Below are positions 16,373 through 23,908 of a DNA stretch of 43,306 nt, piece after piece. Made by a program: the position numbers and the translations under genes. The notes beneath the pieces are model-generated. The model was not told the DNA's origin, made no database searches, and worked only from the letters and a program-made list of their open reading frames with translations. How positions within the stretch are numbered: position 1 is the stretch's first letter; each line of letters opens with the position of its first letter. The DNA comes from Clostridia bacterium (GTDB lineage Bacteria > Bacillota > Clostridia > Oscillospirales > Acutalibacteraceae): the NCBI GenBank assembly GCA_017430145.1, contig JAFRNP010000170.1, forward strand, positions 1 through 43,306, written 5' to 3'.

Positions 16373-16405
16373 AGTATAAAGGACCAACTTTAAGCGAAGT
16401 TTAAG
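16373..16405 (-). promoter_or_regulatory. Tandem 11-bp operator and promoter of the VTC operon
   Basis: Reading the minus strand, CTTAAACTTCG (16395-16405) is followed without a gap by CTTAAAGTTGG (16384-16394), then five bases, then TATACT (16373-16378). The second repeat lies where a -35 box would be. The same arrangement, with the same five-base gap, occurs before the Cthe_2159 gene. Direct repeats at one-helical-turn spacing over the -35 position are typical of activation by OmpR/PhoB-family response regulators. No such regulator gene is in the window. Confidence 0.75.
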
Positions 16406-16423
16406 TGCAGAAAAAATAATAAA

Positions 16424-16450
16424 ACCGGAAATGTTTTTTACACTTCCGGT
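16424..16450 (-). terminator. Terminator after the HD-domain gene
   Basis: ACCGGAA and TTCCGGT arms (16424-16430, 16444-16450) are followed on the minus strand by a T-rich tract (TTTATTATTTTTT). It isolates the HD gene from the VTC promoter. Confidence 0.75.
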
Positions 16451-16493
16451 AATATTCGGGGGTTCGTGATCAGCGCAGTCAGAAAAACGTCCG

Positions 16494-16922
16494 TTATTCT
16501 TCGAGAAACTTTATTTCTTCCCGGTATTTTTCAACTCTTGCATGATCGTTCGCGGTCAGCGGCCTGTTTTGACTGATCCTGGATAAGTCCGAGTTGTGTT
16601 TCAGGTCGGCGATTTTTACCGTCCTTGCGATCCCGTTGTTTTTTACTCTGTCCAGGTACGTTTGTCTGTCTTCGCCGTCCCGCCTGGTAATGGCGTCTAT
16701 TGCGGAGACGATCTGCTGCGGAAATCCGTAGTTTGTCAGATCGGTAAGCGTAGTGGGCGTATCTTCCACGACGTCATGCAGCCATGCGACGGTTTTTTCG
16801 CACGGCGTATCAACGAACGATGCAACGGTCGCCGGGTGCAGGATATAGGGATTTCCGCCTTTGTCCGTCTGCCCGCGATGCGCGCGAGTTGCTATTTCTT
16901 CCGCAAGTTTAACATAGTCCAT
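16494..16922 (-). CDS. Small HD-domain (p)ppGpp hydrolase-like protein
   Basis: This 142-aa protein is a stand-alone HD_4 domain, as in the hydrolase half of RelA/SpoT and small alarmone hydrolases (MESH1 type). Key residues are all present: His29 in NPYILHP, His49-Asp50 with Glu53-Asp54 in WLHDVVEDT, and Asp106 with Asn110 in KIADLKHNSD. It lacks the synthetase, TGS and ACT domains. Expected activity is Mn-dependent removal of the 3' diphosphate from (p)ppGpp, though related enzymes can act on other nucleotides. Start ATG 16922 has AGAGG upstream. The open frame runs 59 codons further, but through the promoter region and with non-conserved sequence. It sits between two units that share one operator, without that operator itself. 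Confidence 0.8.
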   Translation of the reverse strand: MDYVKLAEEIATRAHRGQTDKGGNPYILHPATVASFVDTPCEKTVAWLHDVVEDTPTTLTDLTNYGFPQQIVSAIDAITRRDGEDRQTYLDRVKNNGIARTVKIADLKHNSDLSRISQNRPLTANDHARVEKYREEIKFLEE

Positions 16923-16973
16923 ACCTTTACCTCTGCTTCTTTCTTTAAACGACCACTGTATTCTTCTGTTGAC

Positions 16974-17002
16974 AGTATACCACAAAAACTGTGTTTTGTC
17001 CC
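16974..17002 (-). promoter_or_regulatory. Promoter candidate for the HD-domain gene
   Basis: On the minus strand TATACT (16974-16979) is preceded at 17 bases by a weak GGGACA (16997-17002). ACAGT and ACTGT arms flank the spacer side. The start at 16922 lies about 50 bases downstream. The rest of 16923-17158 shows no gene. Confidence 0.4.
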
Positions 17003-17158
17003 CCGTATGTTGCAAGAATGACAGCGGTTCGGTCCTTTTCTGCTTTTTATACAAAGGAATTAAACAGTTCTTGTGCATATCGGCAGAACAGCGGGACATT
17101 CCTGATACGCGCTGTAAGCAGAACCGAAACTGAATTTGAATATAATTGCAGAAAAATT

Positions 17159-17189
17159 GCCGGGGCGCATCGTTTTGATGCGTCCCGGC
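17159..17189 (-). terminator. Terminator after the Cthe_2159-type gene
   Basis: 13-bp arms (17159-17171 and 17177-17189, one imperfect pair) around a five-base loop are followed on the minus strand by AATTTTTC. The plus strand also has a short T-run, so it may work in both directions. Confidence 0.8.
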
Positions 17190-17226
17190 TTTTCGTTTGT
17201 GTGCTGTTCGTTTTCGGCTTATGGCG

Positions 17227-18642
17227 TCACACTTCCGTGCCGCCTGCTGCGTTAAACCCGGAATTACCGGAGTCGCCGGGCTGGCTGCCGCCGTTGAAGC
17301 CGCGGCCGCCGGGCATATTGCCGTCGCCGGGCATATTGCCGTTGCCGGGCTGGTTTCCGCCGCCCATGCCGCCGCCCATCATGGACTGCGGGATCGCGTC
17401 GACCTGTTCTCCGTTGATGATGAGCGTACCGCCTGTAAACTCTGCCGTGCCGTCGTAATCAAAGGAGGACATGCTTGCCGTGACGTCAATGGTGCCGCCT
17501 GTGATGCGGATATCGCCGTTGGAGTCGATCGCGTCTGTGTCGCCCTGCCCGACGCTGACGGTGACGCTGCCGCCGGTGATCTCGATCATGACCTTATACG
17601 CGCCGCTTTTGGCGCCTGCGTTGATGCCGTCGTCGGAGGCAACGATCCCGATATCGCCGCCGTTGAGCTGGATATAGGTCCCTTCGATGCCTTCGCCGCC
17701 GGTCGCTTTCAGGGCGCCGCCGTCGATCTCGACCACGGTCGTGGCGTGTACGGCGTCGCTGGAAGCGTTCAGCGTCAGCGTTCCGCCCGCGATCCAGATC
17801 CAGCCCAGCGTTTCGTCTTCGTCGTTTTCGGCGTGCAGGGCGTCCGCGCCTGCGCTGACGATAAAGCTGCCGTCTGCGATGGCGATGCCGTCGTTGGCTT
17901 CGATGCCGTCGCTGCCGGCGGTGACGGAGTAGCTGCCGCCTGTGAATTTGATCTTATCCTTTCCGGAGATCCCGTTGTCGGAGGAGCTGACGGTCAGCGT
18001 CCCCGTGCCCGCAAAGACCAGGTCGTCTTTGGAAAAGATCACGGCGTCGGTGCTCACGTCGTCGGTTTTTGTGAACGCTCCGGTGGTTTTCAGTGTGTTT
18101 TCGCTGTCTGTCGTGGTAATGAAACATTTGTCTGCGCTCAATACGAAGATCGCGGGTGATGATTCGTTTGTTATGGATACGCCGTCCAGCACGATCTGGA
18201 CCTTGGCTTCACTGCCCGCATCGACCTTCAGGGTGAAGTTGGTCGCCGTGCCTTTCAGTACGTAGACGCCTTCTTCGGTAACGGTCTCGGTGGCGTCGTT
18301 TCTGACGTCGATCGTTTTTGCGTCGGCCAGGTCCGCGTCCTGCCGGAGGTCCCGGTTCGTAAAGACGTCTGCGGTGTCAAGGATCCCGCCCGAAACGGCG
18401 GGCGCCGCAATATACACGCCGTCCTCGGCGGTGGTCTCCTCCGCCGGTTCGGCTTCGGATTTGTCGGCGGGTTCGCTTGTCGATACGTCGGCGCTCCCTG
18501 TCGCCGCGTCTGCGGCGGGGGACGCCGCGGTGGAGGCGACGGCGCTTTCGGTCGTCGCGGTTTTTTCGGATGCTGCGCAGCCTGCGGCGCTCGCGCACAG
18601 GGCGGCTGCAAGGGTCAATGCGAAGATTTTGTATTTTTTCAT
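17227..18642 (-). CDS. Cthe_2159-type carbohydrate-binding beta-helix lipoprotein
   Basis: This 471-aa exported lipoprotein has a lipobox giving Cys22, a low-complexity Ala/Ser/Thr/Glu linker to about residue 85, and repeated strands of the type GGTLTLNASSDAVHA and GGSYSVTAGSDGIEA. The (S/D)DGI and DAxH repeats are characteristic of the Cthe_2159 domain, a parallel beta-helix that binds calcium and acidic polysaccharide such as polygalacturonate. The C-terminus is Gly/Asn/Pro/Met-rich with NMPGDGNMPGG repeats. AAGAGG precedes the ATG. It is monocistronic, with its own terminator, and carries the same tandem 11-bp operator as the VTC operon 2.3 kb away, so it is probably co-regulated with it. 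Ligand and physiological role are unknown. Confidence 0.85.
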   Translation of the reverse strand: MKKYKIFALTLAAALCASAAGCAASEKTATTESAVASTAASPAADAATGSADVSTSEPADKSEAEPAEETTAEDGVYIAAPAVSGGILDTADVFTNRDLRQDADLADAKTIDVRNDATETVTEEGVYVLKGTATNFTLKVDAGSEAKVQIVLDGVSITNESSPAIFVLSADKCFITTTDSENTLKTTGAFTKTDDVSTDAVIFSKDDLVFAGTGTLTVSSSDNGISGKDKIKFTGGSYSVTAGSDGIEANDGIAIADGSFIVSAGADALHAENDEDETLGWIWIAGGTLTLNASSDAVHATTVVEIDGGALKATGGEGIEGTYIQLNGGDIGIVASDDGINAGAKSGAYKVMIEITGGSVTVSVGQGDTDAIDSNGDIRITGGTIDVTASMSSFDYDGTAEFTGGTLIINGEQVDAIPQSMMGGGMGGGNQPGNGNMPGDGNMPGGRGFNGGSQPGDSGNSGFNAAGGTEV

Positions 18643-18673
18643 GGTGGTTACCTCTTTTCTGTTGTTTGGCTAC

Positions 18674-18706
18674 AGTGTAACGGGCGAACTTAAAGCGAAG
18701 TTTAAG
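18674..18706 (-). promoter_or_regulatory. Tandem 11-bp operator and promoter of the Cthe_2159-type gene
   Basis: Reading the minus strand, CTTAAACTTCG (18696-18706) is followed without a gap by CTTTAAGTTCG (18685-18695), five bases and TACACT (18674-18679). The first repeat is identical to that before the VTC operon, and the gap to the -10 box is the same. There is no separate -35 box. This is the second member of the proposed regulon. Confidence 0.75.
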
Positions 18707-18721
18707 CGAAAAATCTTTTTT

Positions 18722-18765
18722 GAAAAAATCGTCCTCCCCGTTGTTTCGGGGAAGACGATTTTTTC
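18722..18765 (-). terminator. Terminator after the zinc-ribbon membrane protein gene
   Basis: 19-base arms (18722-18740, 18747-18765) with one imperfect pair enclose a six-base loop. The arms start with an A-run and end with a T-run, so the structure can end transcription on either strand. It insulates 18793-20073 from the Cthe_2159 promoter. Confidence 0.85.
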
Positions 18766-18792
18766 AAACAAATGAAAATGAAGGAAAAACTC

Positions 18793-20073
18793 TTATTCAA
18801 CAACCTTCGGATCAGTGTTCCGGTCCAGATATTTCAGATGCTGCAGGGCAATCAGAAGGGAGGACGCGCATCCAACGGCAACGCCGATCAGTGTGAAAAT
18901 AACTTTGACGACGCTGAGCGCGTATAGGGACGAGTCGTTAAAAATAAGGGAGTGCAGATCCGATCCGAGGTTCCCGAACAGCCCATAGATTACGATACCG
19001 AAAAACGGGACGAACAAAAGCGGGAACATATAGGTTTTTTTCTGTCCCGCAACGGCGAAGAAGATGCAGCATAACCCAATGCACCAGATAAGGTTTGCGG
19101 CAGGAAACATAAGGTTTTTGAGGATCTGCAGGAAGGTGGAGCCGTACGACATACGGATGAAGAAAGGCAGCGTGTTAAAGAGGAAATAACATCCCGCTGT
19201 CAAAAAGACGGACAGCGCCGGCAGCCAGCAGAAGGCCGCCAGTTTTTTTTGCGGCGCGGGCTGAAGCGGTTGCACGTGGGCGGGCGCTTCGATCTTTTTC
19301 AGCCACGTTCTGCAAGCAAGAGAGAGAATGACGCAAAGGATCCCTTCGAGCAGAAACGAGCAGACGCTCCATACGATGGTATAGGTTGCCGGATGCATGT
19401 TTTTCATAAGAAGCGGCAGTATTAACGAGTCGATATTTCCACTGAATATCCGAATGAAAAACGGGATTGAGACCAATGGGAGCACCAGCTTTTTCTTATC
19501 CCCGGCTTTCGTGTAGAGGATGCTGAACAAGCCTATGGTGACAAGGGAGAAGACCAGGATGCTGAGAACACCGCAGACAAGAGAAAAACCCGTGTTTGAA
19601 CGGATTGAGCTGCGGTCTCTCCAAAGAAGAGACAACAGGGATAAAGCGACGGTGTTCAGAAAGCTTGCCGTTATCGCGGCGACGCCAATCACCCAGGCAT
19701 AGGAGGAGAGCGGTTTTTGCGGTTTTTGGACGGGCGGCGCATATGACTGCTGCTGCGCCCGGGCAGGTTGGTGCTGCGGATCCTGTGCGGGCGGCGTCCA
19801 TGCGGTTTGTGCCTGCTGCGGCTGCTGAAGAGGATCCTGCGGCTGCTGAAGAGGATCCTGCGGCTGCTGAAGAGGTTCTTGCTGCTGCAAGGGTTCCTGC
19901 GGCTGTGGAAAAACCGGTTGTCCCGGCCCCATTTCCGGCGGCGGGCCGTATACGCCCTGAATAGGCGACGGCCGGAAACCGGCGTCGGTGGGTTCTGTCA
20001 AAACGGCGCCGCAACCCGGGCAAAAGCGTGCGTCGTCGTCGACAGGCGTCAGACAGCTCGGACATGTTTTCAT
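18793..20073 (-). CDS. Zinc-ribbon membrane protein with Pro/Gln repeat linker
   Basis: This 426-aa protein starts with a zinc ribbon (CPSC at 4-7 and CPGC about 15 residues later). A Pro/Gln-rich linker follows (about 35-125), containing near-perfect PQDPLQQ heptads encoded by 21-bp tandem DNA repeats at 19819-19881. The C-terminal two thirds hold about eight hydrophobic helices. Zinc ribbon, flexible linker and membrane domain is a common but functionally uncharacterised layout in Clostridia. ATG 20073 with AAAGGAG seven bases upstream replaces a longer frame that runs back through intergenic element copy 3. I do not recognise the membrane domain. Confidence 0.75.
   Translation of the reverse strand: MKTCPSCLTPVDDDARFCPGCGAVLTEPTDAGFRPSPIQGVYGPPPEMGPGQPVFPQPQEPLQQQEPLQQPQDPLQQPQDPLQQPQQAQTAWTPPAQDPQHQPARAQQQSYAPPVQKPQKPLSSYAWVIGVAAITASFLNTVALSLLSLLWRDRSSIRSNTGFSLVCGVLSILVFSLVTIGLFSILYTKAGDKKKLVLPLVSIPFFIRIFSGNIDSLILPLLMKNMHPATYTIVWSVCSFLLEGILCVILSLACRTWLKKIEAPAHVQPLQPAPQKKLAAFCWLPALSVFLTAGCYFLFNTLPFFIRMSYGSTFLQILKNLMFPAANLIWCIGLCCIFFAVAGQKKTYMFPLLFVPFFGIVIYGLFGNLGSDLHSLIFNDSSLYALSVVKVIFTLIGVAVGCASSLLIALQHLKYLDRNTDPKVVE
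19819..19881. repeat. 21-bp tandem coding repeat, three units
   Basis: Units at 19819-19839, 19840-19860 and 19861-19881 begin CGGCTGCTGAAGAGG. The first two are identical and the third differs at two positions. They encode the PQDPLQQ heptads of the linker and could change in number by slippage without breaking the frame. Confidence 0.85.
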
Positions 20074-20096
20074 GGGAAGGCTCCTTTCGATATGAA

Positions 20097-20388
20097 AAAG
20101 TATCAAAGTATGAAAGTAAGAAAGTATCAAATACGGAAGGGCTTCGCCCTTGATTATAAAGCGAAGGTCCATGCTGTGATCGGGCGCTGCTCTTTCCGCT
20201 TTATCCCGATCAACGGGTCATCCTTTGCGGCCGAAGCGTAAAGAAGGTTGTGACCGGGCGCTGCATCCCGTTTTTTTCCCGATCGACGGGTCATCCTTTG
20301 GGGCTGAAGCATAAAGACGGCTATAATCAACGCGCGCAAACGCGCGTTCCTCATTTGTAACTTTGTATCTTTTTCACTTTCAAACTTT
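20097..20388. repeat. Intergenic element copy 3 (AAAGT-array/hairpin family)
   Basis: The left array is four exact 8-bp units at 20097-20128 (AAAGTATC, AAAGTATG, AAAGTAAG, AAAGTATC). The right array is four units at 20357-20388 (GTAACTTT, GTATCTTT, TTCACTTT, CAAACTTT). The right end lies three bases from the stop codon of the upstream minus-strand gene (20392). The left end lies about 20 bases before the start of the downstream gene. Inside are hairpin 20137-20151 (GAA triloop on the minus strand), a roughly 70-bp segment present twice in tandem between about 20177 and 20320 (shared CCCGATC, ACGGGTCATCCTTTG), and a CGCGCG-armed hairpin near 20330. No gene is visible. Confidence 0.85.
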
Positions 20389-20391
20389 TTT

Positions 20392-22446
20392 TTACGGTTC
20401 TACTTTGATTTCCGCGTACACCAGATTGCACGCTCTGTCCCCGTTCGAAATCTCCAGCGTCAGCAGGTTCGGCAGGTTTTCAGCGTCCGACAGGGTGAAT
20501 TTGTACACGAAAGCGTCGCCCGCTTCGCAGTAGCCCAGCTCCACGTCTTCACCGCCGCTCTCGGCTCTGCCGTAGACCATGTCGCGCCCTTTGTATTCCG
20601 TTTCGCGCCCGGAGACCGAAAGCGTGAGCTTCCCGTCTGCGACCTCCTTGCTGAGCCCCAGATAGACGCTCACTTCGGAGCCCTTCGGGATCACGCCCGT
20701 CTCAACGGCAAGGGCCGCCGTGCACCCGCTTTTCAGCTTCATGGGCAGGGGCCTGTACGGCTCCCAGCCCGCCGGGACCGTATCCTGATAGGTCACCACG
20801 TGCCGGCGGCTGTGCTTTAAGATCTCCGTCAGGCTGCCGCAGGTGTCGTATACCTCTTTCTCACGTTCCCCGACGCCGGGAGGCGAAGTCATATAGTTGA
20901 ACAGATACAGCCCGTCCGCGCCGGCGGTTAGGTACTGGGCGCCGTAGCCGCGCACTACCTCGGCGCTGGCGCAGCAGCCCTTCGCGTTCGTGTTTACCAG
21001 CGTCTCCACGCCCGCATAGATCTCGATCTCCGGGCAGCGCGCCTTCCAGTCGGCGATCGGCATTGCGGAGTCGTTGGAGGAAAAGCGCGGCGTTACGGTA
21101 ATGGAATCCACCAGGCCCTCTTTGCACCAGGTCAGCGGGTCAAAGCCGTACGCTTTGCACTGGTCAAGGTCGCGCATCAGGCGCACGGAGAGTTCGATAT
21201 CGTGCCCCCACTTTTTTTCGGCCTCCTGCACGATCTTTGCGGTTTCGCGCATGTAGTCGTTCATAATGCCGACGATCGTATCGTTGTCGGTGTGGAGATA
21301 GTCAAAACAGTAGATCTCCCGCATAAAGTCCAGCTCCAGCGCGTCCACGTCGTAACGCAAAAGCTGCTCCTTCGTGTAGTCCAGCATCAGCTGCCGGATC
21401 TCGGGGACGGCGTAATTGAAGCAGTGCCGGTAGTAGCCGTATTCGTCGCCGACGGTCCAGCCGTTTGCTTCGGCTTTGTAAAACAGGTCGCCGCGCAGCT
21501 GGCTGGTCGATTCGTCCGGGTCGTGGCAGTCGTTCATGCGCAGTGTCAGCCACGGGCGGATCCCGGTCTCCCGGCATTTTTCGATCCACACGGCAAAAAT
21601 ATCCACGTTGTGCTCGTTATAAAACGCGTGCAGCCCGCGGTAGTTGCCGTAATCCACCGGGTTCCCGTTCTGTTCCGTCTCCCCGTACAGGTCGCCCCGG
21701 AAGGTCATCACGTCGCTGGGCGTGTCGGAAGTCTGGCAGAAAACGTTGAACAGCAGGTCGGTCACGCCGGAATCCGCGTAGTTCATCACGTACGCGTTCA
21801 GGCTCTCTTCGTCAAATTTTCCCTCTTCGGCGAGGCTGTTCCAGAAACCCCACCAGTGGGAGTCGTCGGCGTTTATAAGCAGCCGGTCTTTGTCGGAAGC
21901 CATGGCGGTCCCCTCCGTAACTTTGATTTTATCCGTAAACGGATGTTCGAACGTCTCCGGCAGCAGCGGCTGTATCCCCAGCCAGACGCCCGGAACAAGC
22001 AGGGCGGCGGCAAGCGCCAGGGCGAGCGCTTTATGCGCCGCCGGTCTTTTCGCCCGCAGCAGCGCCGCCGCGGCGAGGGCGAGGAACAGTACGCTGAACA
22101 CCACGCTCATGATTGTCGCCGCCTTCGACGCCTGCTTTGCCTGCAGCAGGACGTTGTTGACCAGAAAGACCGTCCCGAACGCAAGGATCAAAAAGCCTGC
22201 TGCGCCGAAAAGCGCAGGTTTCAGCGCGGCTTTGGCGGGCGTTCTGCCCGTGACGGCGGCGATCGCAAACCCCGCGCCCGCAGCCATGAGCCCGACGCTC
22301 AGGAAATACAGGGGCACGTTCCAGGCGGGGAACGCTTTGATATACAGTAAGATCCCACCGGCGGCAAGCACAACGGCGATCAGAAGCCGCAGAAAAAGCG
22401 GGTCCTTTAAGCCGCTTGCCGTTTTGTTTTCAGTTTTTTCTTCCAT
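20392..22446 (-). CDS. Membrane-anchored TIM-barrel glycoside-hydrolase-like protein
   Basis: This 684-aa protein has five hydrophobic helices in residues 15-170, which would place the C-terminus outside the membrane. The outer part (about 195-530) reads like a TIM-barrel glycosidase: HWWGFWNSLAEEG, GIRPWLTLRMNDCHD, YDVDALELDFMREIY with acidic residues at strand ends, HDIELSVRLMRD and IYAGVETLVN. A beta-sandwich-like segment follows (about 560-684). I cannot name the GH family. The layout recalls GH10-like or DUF-type barrels. ATG 22446 has GGGAGA upstream; the frame continues 24 codons further into Arg-rich sequence that I treat as non-coding. A promoter at 22530-22558 precedes it. Its catalytic activity is unproven. 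Confidence 0.75.
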   Translation of the reverse strand: MEEKTENKTASGLKDPLFLRLLIAVVLAAGGILLYIKAFPAWNVPLYFLSVGLMAAGAGFAIAAVTGRTPAKAALKPALFGAAGFLILAFGTVFLVNNVLLQAKQASKAATIMSVVFSVLFLALAAAALLRAKRPAAHKALALALAAALLVPGVWLGIQPLLPETFEHPFTDKIKVTEGTAMASDKDRLLINADDSHWWGFWNSLAEEGKFDEESLNAYVMNYADSGVTDLLFNVFCQTSDTPSDVMTFRGDLYGETEQNGNPVDYGNYRGLHAFYNEHNVDIFAVWIEKCRETGIRPWLTLRMNDCHDPDESTSQLRGDLFYKAEANGWTVGDEYGYYRHCFNYAVPEIRQLMLDYTKEQLLRYDVDALELDFMREIYCFDYLHTDNDTIVGIMNDYMRETAKIVQEAEKKWGHDIELSVRLMRDLDQCKAYGFDPLTWCKEGLVDSITVTPRFSSNDSAMPIADWKARCPEIEIYAGVETLVNTNAKGCCASAEVVRGYGAQYLTAGADGLYLFNYMTSPPGVGEREKEVYDTCGSLTEILKHSRRHVVTYQDTVPAGWEPYRPLPMKLKSGCTAALAVETGVIPKGSEVSVYLGLSKEVADGKLTLSVSGRETEYKGRDMVYGRAESGGEDVELGYCEAGDAFVYKFTLSDAENLPNLLTLEISNGDRACNLVYAEIKVEP

Positions 22447-22504
22447 CGTTTTTCTCCCTGTTTTTCGGCGGCGCCGCCGGTTCGGCGGACGCCGTTTTTT
22501 CGAT

Positions 22505-22526
22505 CGATCGTCAATCAATCGTCAAT
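22505..22526 (-). promoter_or_regulatory. Tandem 11-bp direct repeat downstream of the -10 box
   Basis: Reading the minus strand, ATTGACGATTG (22516-22526) is followed directly by ATTGACGATCG (22505-22515), beginning four bases below the -10 box of the TIM-barrel gene. A one-turn direct repeat over the transcription start is a plausible repressor or response-regulator site. It is unlike the operator at 16384-16405. Confidence 0.45.
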
Positions 22527-22529
22527 CAT

Positions 22530-22558
22530 ATGATAAAACAAATACCGGCCCTTTGCAA
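22530..22558 (-). promoter_or_regulatory. Promoter of the TIM-barrel membrane protein gene
   Basis: On the minus strand TTGCAA (22553-22558), a 17-base spacer and TATCAT (22530-22535) lie 84 bases before the ATG at 22446. Confidence 0.6.
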
Positions 22559-22627
22559 GTCATTTTGAAATAAAAGTATACAGCCGTCCCGAAAGACGTT
22601 TTATATGAACTGTTTTCCGAAAAAACC

Positions 22628-22657
22628 TTGACGACCCTGCCCGGCGCGTGATATGAT
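22628..22657 (+). promoter_or_regulatory. Promoter of the 22708 gene
   Basis: TTGACG (22628-22633), an 18-base spacer and TATGAT (22652-22657) lie 50 bases before the start. It is divergent from the TIM-barrel gene promoter. Confidence 0.7.
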
Positions 22658-22707
22658 AACGGTACCGTTTTGCCCAAGGTATCAGGACAGGGGGAGAGGA
22701 GAGCGCT

Positions 22708-23799
22708 ATGGACAACAATCTGGTAAACCACGAAAAAATCGATACGTTTTTTGATTCGCCCGAAGACACGCAAATCCTGAATGAACCGTATTTCCGGAAG
22801 GGTCTGCGTCGGGTCGTGATCTGCGTTTTCTTTGGTATTTTTTCCGGCGCGATGACCCCTTTCCTTGCGGAATTTCTCCCTACAGTGCTGGTCATTCTGC
22901 CGATGGGGATCTTCATTCTTGCCGCATTGGACGGGATGGCCCTGATGGTGCATGGAGGCTCCCTGCTGACCTTTTTTTCGAATAATCTGCATCTGCCTGA
23001 AAAGCGGCTGGAACGGGCGCGGAAAAAGGAGGCGGCGTATCTCGGGAAAAAACAGCAGCGGTATCCCGCAAGGCGATTAACGCCGACAGAGGAACTGTCG
23101 GAGGCGGATCTCAGTGTGTTGAAACGCAGCATAGACCGGCGCTGGAACCTGCTTGCGCTTTTACGGACTGCGGCGCTGGGGATCACTGCCGCCGTTCTGA
23201 TGATCAACGACTATGAGGGACCCGGGATTTATACGGCGGTTTTCGGCGGGGTCGGTCTGGTTATCGAGCTTATCGCAAGAGCGCTTTCGGAGCCGACGCG
23301 GCAGGCGATGGTCCGCGCCCAGATCCGGCTTGGCGTGACAAAGGACGGGCGGGAGGACTATTTGATCCGCGAGCGTGAAGCCTGGGCGGCGGCAGAGGAG
23401 AAGAAGGATCGGCGCGCCGCGAAAAAAGCGGCGGCGCAAACCGAAAAAGCGAAGCGTCTGCGTTTGCGGGCTGCAAAAGGAAACGCAGCGGAGGCGCCTG
23501 CCGCCGAGACTCTTCCTGAATGGCTGAAAAAGCGCGCCGCCCGCGCGGTGAAAAAGACGCGCTGGATCATTTTGTCCGTTTGTACCCTTCCGCTGTTGCC
23601 GGCAGGTATCCTGATGCTGGTTCTCAAGCCCGGCAGCGAGATCTTTTGGGGGGTCAGCGGCGCATTGATGCTGTTTACGGGTTTTATGACTTTTGTATTT
23701 GTCGGGATCTTTATCGTCGGGCTTGGAAACGTATCCGTCTCCGCAATGCAGCGGAAGATCTGCAGGCACCCTGAAGACTATACGGAACAAAAACGCTGA
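22708..23799 (+). CDS. Unknown membrane protein with charged internal segment
   Basis: This 363-aa protein has about six hydrophobic helices in three pairs: residues 32-80, 148-193 and 288-345. A basic Lys/Ala/Arg-rich segment (about 215-285) between the second and third pairs is probably cytoplasmic and partly helical. I recognise no family motif. The gene stands alone between its own promoter and a terminator. GGAGAGGAG lies just upstream of the ATG at 22708. It could be an envelope-stress or protein-quality factor, but nothing in the sequence decides this. Confidence 0.7.
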   Translation: MDNNLVNHEKIDTFFDSPEDTQILNEPYFRKGLRRVVICVFFGIFSGAMTPFLAEFLPTVLVILPMGIFILAALDGMALMVHGGSLLTFFSNNLHLPEKRLERARKKEAAYLGKKQQRYPARRLTPTEELSEADLSVLKRSIDRRWNLLALLRTAALGITAAVLMINDYEGPGIYTAVFGGVGLVIELIARALSEPTRQAMVRAQIRLGVTKDGREDYLIREREAWAAAEEKKDRRAAKKAAAQTEKAKRLRLRAAKGNAAEAPAAETLPEWLKKRAARAVKKTRWIILSVCTLPLLPAGILMLVLKPGSEIFWGVSGALMLFTGFMTFVFVGIFIVGLGNVSVSAMQRKICRHPEDYTEQKR

Positions 23800-23869
23800 C
23801 GTGAGACAGGGGCGCGGACGGCTCAGTTCAAACGCTGTCTGCAGTTTCTGCGCGGTGAAATATAAATAA

Positions 23870-23908
23870 GGGAGAGACGTTCCTTTTTCGCGTTCCTCCC
23901 CCTTTTTT
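23870..23908. terminator. Convergent terminator
   Basis: GGGAGAGACG (23870-23879) pairs imperfectly with CGTTCCTCCC (23891-23900) and is followed by seven T residues. The minus strand has an A/T-rich tail as well. It serves the 22708 gene and probably the FeoB-associated gene. Confidence 0.7.

Noticed and set aside
16923-17099. 59-codon N-terminal extension of the HD-domain protein
   Set aside because: It runs through the probable promoter and has no match to the compact HD_4 fold, which starts at 16922.
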